NCBI GenBank assembly: GCA_947097535.1
Contig: CAMURM010000023.1
Span: 1 to 11,700 of the forward strand
Origin: an uncultured Selenomonas sp.
GTDB lineage: Bacteria > Bacillota > Negativicutes > Selenomonadales > Selenomonadaceae
Length of the DNA stretch: 11,700 nt
Direction: 5' to 3'
Shown here: positions 6,121 to 11,700 of the stretch, piece after piece
Layout of the letters: the number at the start of each line of letters is the position of its first letter
Numbering within the stretch: position 1 is the first letter of the stretch
Position numbers and translations under genes: made by a program
The notes under the pieces: generated by a model
What the model was told of the DNA's origin: nothing
Database searches by the model: none
Seen by the model: only the letters and a program-made list of their open reading frames with translations

Positions 6121-7161
6121 TCAGGAAACGAGCTTCATGTGGCGGCGCAGCAGATAGAGAAAGTACGGCGTGCCGATAAACGCCGTCATGATGCCCACGC
6201 GAATCTCCATGCCTTGAAGCAGGATGCGTCCCAAAGAATCGCAGACGACGAGGAAGATGCCGCCCGCCAGGAGACTCGCGGGCAGCAAACGCCGATGGTC
6301 GGGACCGATCAGAAGGCGCATCATGTGCGGCACGACGAGACCGACGAAGCCAATGTTGCCGCTGATGCAGACGCCCGCTGCCGTCGTCAGCGACGCGAGC
6401 ACCAAAAACAACAGGCGGAAGAAGGTCACGGGCATGCCCGCCGCGCGCGCCTCGACCTCGCCGAACGCGAGGAGGTTCAGATGGCGCGAAAGCAGCAGCA
6501 TGAGGAAGGTGCCGATGCCGATGGGCGCTACACCTAAGAGGACGTGATCCCAGCGGCGGTAGTCGAGGCCGCCGATCGTCCAGAATAGGTACTGCTGCAT
6601 CTTCTGCTCGTTCATCACCGTGAGGATCGCTGCCGTACACGCGCCGAGAAACATGCCGACGACGACACCCGAAAGCAGCAACGTCATGACGGGGATGCGC
6701 CCGTGGCGCATGGATAGCGACACCGTGAGCCCGACGGCGAGCATGGCGCCGCAGAAGGCGAAAGCAGGCAGCGAAAAGACGCTGACAGCGGAGACGCCGA
6801 GCGCGATGGCGAGCACGGCGCCGACGGAAGCGCCGCTCGATACGCCGATGATGCCGGGATCGGCGAGCGGGTTGCTGAAGATGCCCTGCAGCACGGCGCC
6901 CGAGATGCCAAGCCCCGCCCCCACCATGATCCCCACGAGCGTGCGCGGCAGGCGGATGTGCCAGAGCACCGCCTCCTGCTCGGGCGTGACGACGACGTCG
7001 GAGAAGAACGGCAGCCCCGCCGCATGGGAAAACGCCGCGAGCACGCACTTCATCGAGATGTCGTACTGCCCCGAGCTCATCGAGAGGACGACGGCGAAGA
7101 GCACAAGGCACGGCAAGAGCAGCCAGAAGAAAAATGTTTTATTTCCGCGAAATTTTTTCAA
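6121..7161 (-). CDS. FecCD-type ABC transporter permease (iron chelate/haem/cobalamin class)
   Basis: Inner-membrane permease of a type II (BtuC/FecCD-like) importer, 346 residues, the usual length, with about ten membrane segments. Seen motifs: RLPRTLVG (70-77), GLGISGAVLQGIFSNPLADP (83-102), GVSSGASVG (106-114), GLVVPHMMR (274-282) and GTPYFLYLL (330-338). The start is TTG at 7161: GGAGG (7173-7169) lies 7 nt upstream, and an ATG start further in would remove the first membrane segment. TTGA overlaps the stop of the ATPase gene, indicating translational coupling. It is the last gene of the operon; only a weak hairpin (stem AGAC/GTCT near 6103-6114) follows, so transcription may run on into the antisense RNA region. 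The substrate cannot be read from the permease; operon partners suggest a chelate handled by the nitrogenase-like enzyme. Confidence 0.93.
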   Translation of the reverse strand: MKKFRGNKTFFFWLLLPCLVLFAVVLSMSSGQYDISMKCVLAAFSHAAGLPFFSDVVVTPEQEAVLWHIRLPRTLVGIMVGAGLGISGAVLQGIFSNPLADPGIIGVSSGASVGAVLAIALGVSAVSVFSLPAFAFCGAMLAVGLTVSLSMRHGRIPVMTLLLSGVVVGMFLGACTAAILTVMNEQKMQQYLFWTIGGLDYRRWDHVLLGVAPIGIGTFLMLLLSRHLNLLAFGEVEARAAGMPVTFFRLLFLVLASLTTAAGVCISGNIGFVGLVVPHMMRLLIGPDHRRLLPASLLAGGIFLVVCDSLGRILLQGMEIRVGIMTAFIGTPYFLYLLRRHMKLVS

Positions 7162-7997
7162 GATGCCGCCTCCGTCCCCAAGATGACCCGCAATAGATGC
7201 TCTTTCCTGCCCGCGTCCTTGCCCGCTTCCGTAAAGACCTCGGCGTGCTTCGTCAGGGGATTTTCGACGACCTTGACGGGCGCGCCGTAAGCATGCGTCA
7301 GAAGATCCGCCGTCAGCACCTCGCGCGGCAGACCGTCGGCGAGCAGCTTGCCGCGCCCTATGAGCAGCAGGCGCGAGCAGAAGCGCGCCGCCAGCGAAAG
7401 CTCGTGCGCGACGAGCACGACGGTCTTGCCCGCCGCACAGAGCTCGCGGCAGAAGCGGAAGATTTCCTCCTGATAGATGATGTCAAGCCCCGTCGCCGGC
7501 TCGTCGAGGAAGAGCACGGGCGTCTGCTGCGCGAGCACCTTGGCGAGCAGCACGCGCTGCCTCTGACCACCCGACATCGCCTGCAGCGGCTTTTCCGCCA
7601 TGTCCACGACACCCGTATATGCCATGCACGCCTCGGCGATCGCGAGATCATCCGCCCGCTCCTGGCGCCACCACGAAAGATACGGATAGCGCCCCGACAG
7701 CACGACCTCGCGCGCCGAATAGTCGAACGTCATTTCCAGATGCTGCTGCAGATAAGCGGCATTCCTCGCAAACTCCTTCGCCGAAAGCTCCGCGATCGGC
7801 CGCCCCATGAGGGCGATCTCACCCGCCAGCGGCGCGAGGATGCCGCGCAGCGTCTTGAGGAGCGTGCTCTTTCCCGCGCCGTTCGGGCCGATGAGCCCGA
7901 CCATCTCGCCCGCTTCGACGCCGAACGAGACATCTTCTAAAATCACCTGCTGCTCGTAACCCGCATAGAGTCCCGCGACCCGTATCATCTCCTGCAA
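7158..7997 (-). CDS. ABC transporter ATP-binding protein (FecE/BtuD type)
   Basis: Cytoplasmic ATPase driving the FecCD-type importer; 279 residues. Motifs in order: Walker A GPNGAGKST (37-45), Q-loop around QQ (84-85), signature MSGGQRQRV (141-149, Met replacing the more common Leu), Walker B VLFLDEP (161-167) and the switch histidine in LVAHEL (195-200). A tail of about 40 residues follows the usual domain end. The start may be TTG at 7997 (AGGAG 9 nt upstream) or ATG at 7988 (GGAG 10 nt upstream); the sequence does not settle it, and they differ by three residues. The gene starts 27 nt after the NifK-like gene and overlaps the permease start by 4 nt, so it is firmly in the operon. Confidence 0.93.
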   Translation of the reverse strand: MQEMIRVAGLYAGYEQQVILEDVSFGVEAGEMVGLIGPNGAGKSTLLKTLRGILAPLAGEIALMGRPIAELSAKEFARNAAYLQQHLEMTFDYSAREVVLSGRYPYLSWWRQERADDLAIAEACMAYTGVVDMAEKPLQAMSGGQRQRVLLAKVLAQQTPVLFLDEPATGLDIIYQEEIFRFCRELCAAGKTVVLVAHELSLAARFCSRLLLIGRGKLLADGLPREVLTADLLTHAYGAPVKVVENPLTKHAEVFTEAGKDAGRKEHLLRVILGTEAAS

Positions 7998-8024
7998 ACT
8001 CCGCCGCTCCTCTCCTTCATAACA

Positions 8025-9299
8025 TCAGTGGTTCCTCAACTGTCTGCGCAAAATACTGTCGTTCCAAAGCTGCTCCTCGATGGCGCGCGAGCCGCGCAGT
8101 CCCATGAGCGGCGCATCCGTCAGCCGGAGGCGATCGAGCACGGGATAGGCGACGGGCAGGAACTGCGCGCGCTGCGCCTCGACCTGCGCCGCCTCGTTGC
8201 TGCTCGCGAGGAGGAGCCCGTCCTGCATGGCGGCAAGGAAGTTTTCGATGTCCTTCGCCTGCACCTCGGAAAAGATCTCGTCGGCGATCCCTCTCGCCTC
8301 CGGCTCTTCTCCCTCCGCCGCCACGGCGAGGCGGCGCACATCCGCCCACTCCGTGCGAAGCGCCCGCGCCAGCCCCCAGGCGACAGAGGCCGGCGCGCGC
8401 ACGAGCACCTCATCGAACCAGAGCTCGCCCCACATGCTCTTGATCTCGTTGAGCCGCAGGAAGTCCTCGCGTTCTGCGCGCGCGATTTCTTCGAGCACAG
8501 CCTCTTCTCGCGACGCGGGCAAAGCACGGGTGATCTCTTCAAGCCAGAGCCGCGTGCCCGCCCTGCCGTAGGGCGGCAGCGGCGCGACGAAAGGTGTACC
8601 GTACTTCTTTTCGAGCTGCTCCGCCGCGCGAAGCCCGAGCTCCTTATGCACGACGATGTTGAGCGCGGCTGCGGGCAGGCGCGCCAACTCCTTCGCCTCC
8701 CTGCCGCAGCCGAGGACGGCGTTCACCTCGTAGCCCGCGAGCTGCAGCAGGCGCGCGAGCTCTCGCGCATCGTTTTCCCCGTTGTAGTAGCCCGCCGTCA
8801 CACCGAGAAGGTTCACGCCCTGCAGCTCCCCTTTTCCCCTCTCGGGCAGAAGAGCGTCGAGCACGGCGCACGCCGCCTTTTCCCAGCCGGCGGCAAAACT
8901 GCCCGCAAGGCCGCTGCTGTCGACGGCGACGATGGGCGCGCTGATGCCCGCCGCGCGCGCGATGGCGGCGACGTCATCGCCGATGAGGCCGGCGGCACAG
9001 CTGCTGACGATGGCGAGAAGCTGCGGCGGCTCCTCGACGTAAGGCTGCAGAGCTTCCAGAAGGTAGTCCTCCGCGCCGAAGACGATGGCGTCGTTGTCGA
9101 GCTGCGTGCAGCTGAGGCGCCGTGCCGCCTCCGCCACGCCGTGCTCGACGTGGCGCAGGGCGAAGTAGTAGCACCACATGGGGCCGTTGACGATGACCGC
9201 CGCATCGCGCCAGGCGGCGAAGAACGCCGCCGCCCCCGCGAGCGCGCAGGTGTCCGTCCACACGCACACATCGTCGAAGCGCCTTTCCTGCTCAGCCAT
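8025..9299 (-). CDS. Nitrogenase component 1-like subunit (NifK-like), catalytic partner 2
   Basis: Second subunit of a nitrogenase-like reductase; 424 residues. Three cysteines stand where the P-cluster or [4Fe-4S] ligands of NifDK, BchNB and CfbD lie: Cys18 (DTCALAGA), Cys43 (VNGPMWCYYF) and Cys101 (SSCAAGLIGDD). An extra Cys64 precedes the VFGAEDYL motif (family FGG-x-x-L). NIVVHKELG followed by LEKKYGTPF (214-237) aligns with the NifD region around Cys275, but His218 stands there, so a FeMo-cofactor ligand is missing. YPVLDRLRLTDAPLMGLRG near residue 390 resembles the NifK C-terminal region. ATG at 9299 overlaps the upstream stop by 8 nt and has GGAGGG 7 nt upstream. It probably forms a heterodimer or heterotetramer with the preceding gene's product. 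The family is confident, the substrate unknown. Confidence 0.9.
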   Translation of the reverse strand: MAEQERRFDDVCVWTDTCALAGAAAFFAAWRDAAVIVNGPMWCYYFALRHVEHGVAEAARRLSCTQLDNDAIVFGAEDYLLEALQPYVEEPPQLLAIVSSCAAGLIGDDVAAIARAAGISAPIVAVDSSGLAGSFAAGWEKAACAVLDALLPERGKGELQGVNLLGVTAGYYNGENDARELARLLQLAGYEVNAVLGCGREAKELARLPAAALNIVVHKELGLRAAEQLEKKYGTPFVAPLPPYGRAGTRLWLEEITRALPASREEAVLEEIARAEREDFLRLNEIKSMWGELWFDEVLVRAPASVAWGLARALRTEWADVRRLAVAAEGEEPEARGIADEIFSEVQAKDIENFLAAMQDGLLLASSNEAAQVEAQRAQFLPVAYPVLDRLRLTDAPLMGLRGSRAIEEQLWNDSILRRQLRNH

Positions 9300-10593
9300 A
9301 GATCAGCCCTCCCCGGCTCTCGTGGCGACAGACGATATGCGCCATATCACGCATGAGCTTCTTTTCCATCGACCAGCCGACGGACGGCATGAGCGCGAGG
9401 AAGATCTGCCGCAGCTTCGCGTCGAGGAGCTCGTGCGTCGTCAGCACGAAATCCGCCGCCGCAAAAAGCGCCTCCGCCTCGCGGCTGCCCTCGTAAGAGA
9501 TCGGTGCTTCGGTCAGGCGCCTGATCTCCGCCTCCATGACCTCGCGCCGTCCGGGCAGGAACGAATCGAGCAGGACGACGCCCGCGAGCTCGACGCCCGC
9601 CCGCTCCAAAAGCCGCACGATGATCTTCGGCTGGAACCAGTTGAGGTCGCGCCCGACGGCGAAAGCTACGCGCTTGCCGCGAAGTGTCCGGCGCGCCTCC
9701 TCGACGGCGCGCGCAAACGATGCTTCTTCGGCGCGGATCGCTGACTCTGCTTCCGCCTCCCTGCTGCAAAGCCTGCCGACAGCGCGCAGCCACTCCTTCG
9801 TCTCCTCCGTGCCGACGGCGTAGACATCTGCGAGGTACGGCGTGCCGAATCGCTCGTGGATATGCTTCGCGAGGTCGACGAGGAGCGCCTGCTTCTCGTC
9901 GCTTCGCCGTCCGAGCACGACGATGAGCTCCGCCGCCGGCACCGCCTGCATTTCAGAGAGCGCGAGGTACGACGGGAACTGCCCCGCGACGCGCAGGGAA
10001 AGGCACGCGAGCAGACGGCTGAGCTCCTTCGCGTACTCGCCGTGGATGCCGCCGCAGTCGCCGAGCAGCACGACGCTCCCCGCGTGCCTCTCGCACGGCT
10101 CCATGAAGCGGTCGACGAGCACGCGCGCGGCGTCGAGGTAGCCCGCATAATACTCGCCGTCGAGGAAGCCGTGCGCCGAGACGGCGGCGACAGGCAGACC
10201 GAGCTCGGCTTCCATCTCCTCCGCCACGGCATTCGTATCGTCGCCGATGACACCGCTCACGCAGGAATTAGCGATGAAGATCGCCTCCGGGCGATACTTT
10301 TCCGCCGCGAAGCGTATGCACTCGCGCAGGCGCTCCTCCCCGCCGAAGATCGCCTCCTCGTCTCGGAGCGAGCTCGTCAGAAGCGGCACGGGCGAAAGGC
10401 GCACCTTCGTCCCCGAAGCGCGCAGGCGGTAGAAGCTCCCCACGTCCATGCCGTGGGCGATGTGCGTGCACGGGCGCGGGCTGTGGAAGATGACGAGAGC
10501 GCCGCGCACGAAGGAGAGGGCGCGCCAGACGCCCGGCATGCTGCAGCTGCAGTTCGTGCGGCGCATGCCCACGCGCTTCACTTCAGTTCCCAT
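9292..10593 (-). CDS. Nitrogenase component 1-like subunit (NifD/BchN-like), catalytic partner 1
   Basis: First catalytic subunit of the nitrogenase-like reductase; 433 residues. Cys17 (NCSCSMPG), Cys42 (HSPRPCTH) and Cys111 (NSCVSGVIGDD) match the three cluster-binding cysteines of the family; Cys15 is a close alternative. The spacing of 25 between the first two is the same as in the partner subunit. IFGGEERL (82-89) is the usual family motif. AELIVVLGRR and the HERFGTPYL region correspond to the NifD segment that carries Cys275, with no cysteine present. The ATG at 10593 is chosen over an upstream in-frame ATG at 10623: GGTGGAG lies 4 nt before it, and it overlaps the stop of the NifH-like gene by 11 nt. 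No transmembrane segment or signal peptide is seen, so it is cytoplasmic. It is neither a true NifD nor a recognised BchN or CfbD; the substrate is unknown. Confidence 0.9.
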   Translation of the reverse strand: MGTEVKRVGMRRTNCSCSMPGVWRALSFVRGALVIFHSPRPCTHIAHGMDVGSFYRLRASGTKVRLSPVPLLTSSLRDEEAIFGGEERLRECIRFAAEKYRPEAIFIANSCVSGVIGDDTNAVAEEMEAELGLPVAAVSAHGFLDGEYYAGYLDAARVLVDRFMEPCERHAGSVVLLGDCGGIHGEYAKELSRLLACLSLRVAGQFPSYLALSEMQAVPAAELIVVLGRRSDEKQALLVDLAKHIHERFGTPYLADVYAVGTEETKEWLRAVGRLCSREAEAESAIRAEEASFARAVEEARRTLRGKRVAFAVGRDLNWFQPKIIVRLLERAGVELAGVVLLDSFLPGRREVMEAEIRRLTEAPISYEGSREAEALFAAADFVLTTHELLDAKLRQIFLALMPSVGWSMEKKLMRDMAHIVCRHESRGGLIYG

Positions 10594-11401
10594 AGCTCTC
10601 CACCAGATCTTCCAATTCTTCAAACGCTATCGGCTTGGGGATGACTAGGTTTTTATTTCCATCAATCGCCGCCGCAAGTTCTTCGTAAACCTTCGCCTGT
10701 GCGGAATCCGGCGCGTAGGCGATGAGCGTCTGCCGATGGATCTCCGCCTCGTGTACGGCGGCGGAGCGCGGGATGTAGGCGATGAGATTTGTGCCGAGGC
10801 GTGCGGCAAATGCTTCCAAAAGCTCCTTCTCGCGTGCGACATCGCGCCCGTTGCCGATGATGCCGCCGAGCTTCACGACACCCCGCGCAGCGAAGCGGCG
10901 CACGCCCTTGGCGATGTTGTTCGCCGCGTAGAGCGACATGAGCTCTCCCGAGGAAACGATGTAGATTTCCTCGGCATAGCCCTCTCGTATCGGCACGGCG
11001 AAGCCGCCGCAGACGACATCGCCGAGCACATCGTAGATGGCGACATCGACATCGTCAAACGCATGGAGCGCCTTGAGCCTTTCGAGCGCCACGATGATGC
11101 CGCGCCCCGCGCAGCCGACGCCCGGCTCGGGGCCGCCCGCCTCGATGCAGCGCACGCCGTTCCACCCCTCGTGCACGATTTCTGCAAGAGAGAGCGCTGC
11201 GCCCTTCTTGCTGCGCTCTGCATCGAGCACGGTGAGCGGCGCGATGCGCCCCAAGAGCAGCCGCGTCGAATCATTCTTCGGGTCGCAGCCGATCTGACAG
11301 ACCTTCTTTCCCCCGCGCGAAAACGCTGCCGATACGTTGGCGGCAGTCGTCGACTTGCCGATGCCGCCCTTGCCGTAAAACGCAATCTTTTTCAATCTCA
11401 A
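10583..11401 (-). CDS. NifH-like Fe protein (ATP-dependent reductase component)
   Basis: Homodimeric [4Fe-4S] ATPase that passes electrons to a NifDK-like partner. The 272-residue product has the P-loop GKGGIGKST (10-18), IGCDPKNDST (37-46; usually DPKADST), Cys97 in GVGCAGRGII and Cys131 in LGDVVCGGFAVPIR, the two cysteines that bridge the cluster between subunits, plus Arg100, the site ADP-ribosylated in NifH. The ends match NifH/BchL/CfbC family length. The start is TTG: either 11401 or 11395, six bases on. The latter gives MKKIAFYGKGG and puts AAGGCGG 8 nt upstream, so it is at least as likely. The gene follows the binding-protein gene by 15 nt and overlaps the next gene by 11 nt. The family is certain; whether it serves only this partner is inferred from the operon. 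Confidence 0.95.
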   Translation of the reverse strand: MRLKKIAFYGKGGIGKSTTAANVSAAFSRGGKKVCQIGCDPKNDSTRLLLGRIAPLTVLDAERSKKGAALSLAEIVHEGWNGVRCIEAGGPEPGVGCAGRGIIVALERLKALHAFDDVDVAIYDVLGDVVCGGFAVPIREGYAEEIYIVSSGELMSLYAANNIAKGVRRFAARGVVKLGGIIGNGRDVAREKELLEAFAARLGTNLIAYIPRSAAVHEAEIHRQTLIAYAPDSAQAKVYEELAAAIDGNKNLVIPKPIAFEELEDLVESYGN

Positions 11402-11416
11402 AGCCGCCTTTCCTCT

Positions 11417-11700
11417 TTACTCCACCGCTGAGAGAAACTCCTGCCGCGACTGGCGAAAAGCGTCGCCGTAGAGAATCCATGCCGTCTCCTGCACGCCGAA
11501 GACGATGTTCTGTGAAATGTTGTAGACGTAACGCGCCCAAGGATGGCCGATCTGCTTTTCCCGCACGGCCGTCATCTGTTGAAGAGACGGATCTTCCATG
11601 TACTGTCTGCCGTAATTCTCTTCACGCGTTTCCGCGTCCTCGTAACTCGGCAGGAAGATGTAGTCGGGATTCGCCGCGACGAGCTGCTCCTTCGTCATCT
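11417..11700 (-). CDS. ABC transporter substrate-binding protein, C-terminal part (5' end beyond window)
   Basis: The frame is open from the right edge to TAA at 11419-11417, leaving the last 93 residues. EQLVAANPDYIFLPSYE is the segment typical of the second lobe of iron-siderophore, haem and vitamin B12 binding proteins (FecB/BtuF, PF01497-like), and is followed by QNIVFGVQETAWILYGDAF near the end. The signal peptide or lipobox and first lobe are outside the window. It lies 15 nt before the NifH-like gene and, with the ATPase and permease at the other end of the operon, completes an importer. The assignment rests on a short segment plus context. Ligand class beyond metal chelate or tetrapyrrole cannot be told. 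Confidence 0.8.
   Translation of the reverse strand, partial: MTKEQLVAANPDYIFLPSYEDAETREENYGRQYMEDPSLQQMTAVREKQIGHPWARYVYNISQNIVFGVQETAWILYGDAFRQSRQEFLSAVE

Noticed and set aside
6089..7111. Minus-strand open frame of 340 codons overlapping the permease in another frame
   Set aside because: The translation is Arg/His/Ala-rich with no family features, while the overlapping frame is a clear FecCD permease.
8028..9356. Plus-strand open frame of 442 codons opposite the NifK-like gene (and 9856-10644, 10736-11431 opposite its neighbours)
   Set aside because: Mirror frames of genes with conserved cysteine and P-loop motifs; low-complexity Arg/Ala/Glu-rich translations and no ribosome sites noticed.
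8025..11401. True nitrogenase (nifHDK) for nitrogen fixation
   Set aside because: The component 1 subunits are short (424 and 433 residues), lack a cysteine at the NifD Cys275 position, and no nifB/E/N genes are present in the window.

Overview
The window looks like chromosomal DNA from a GC-rich, Gram-negative-type Firmicute of the Negativicutes (Selenomonas or Veillonella relatives). This is inferred from the AddB-type (not RecB/C-type) recombination nuclease, Gram-positive-like promoters and ribosome binding sites, and codons strongly biased to G/C in the third position. No rRNA, tRNA, CRISPR array or insertion sequence was seen. Every sizeable gene lies on the minus strand, so the reading order runs from the right end of the window to the left. 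The one plus-strand gene is a tiny toxin-like peptide.

Right part (about 6121-11700, minus strand): a tightly packed operon. In transcription order it holds the 3' end of an ABC substrate-binding protein gene, a NifH-like Fe-protein gene, two genes for nitrogenase component 1-like (NifD/NifK-like) subunits, an ABC ATPase gene and a FecCD-type permease gene. Neighbouring genes overlap or are separated by at most about 27 nt. The set therefore combines a nitrogenase-like two-component reductase with the importer class used for iron chelates, haem and cobalamin. The catalytic subunits keep three P-cluster-type cysteines each, but the position of the NifD FeMo-cofactor cysteine is not a cysteine in either. 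No nifB/E/N genes are present. The likely role is reduction of an imported chelate or tetrapyrrole rather than nitrogen fixation; the substrate is unknown. This is the strongest candidate for an undescribed system.

Middle (about 5690-6090): an intergenic region carrying what looks like a complete type I toxin-antitoxin locus. It has a 23-codon hydrophobic peptide on the plus strand with its own extended -10 promoter, a ribosome binding site that can be masked by a CCCC/GGGG hairpin, and a long hairpin directly after the stop codon. A convergent minus-strand promoter (TTGACG, 17 nt, TATAAT) would make an antisense RNA of about 100 nt across the 3' end of the toxin mRNA. A well-formed promoter for the neighbouring hsp20 gene diverges from the toxin promoter.

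Left part (1-5655, minus strand): a monocistronic Hsp20 small heat-shock protein gene with promoter and terminator; a CheR-type protein-glutamate methyltransferase gene with a structured leader; a PaaK-like adenylate-forming enzyme that lacks its C-terminal domain; and the first 1033 codons of addB, encoding the helicase-nuclease subunit AddB, which runs off the left edge. cheR, the paaK-like gene and addB are closely spaced and may be co-transcribed, although a possible terminator hairpin lies between the last two.
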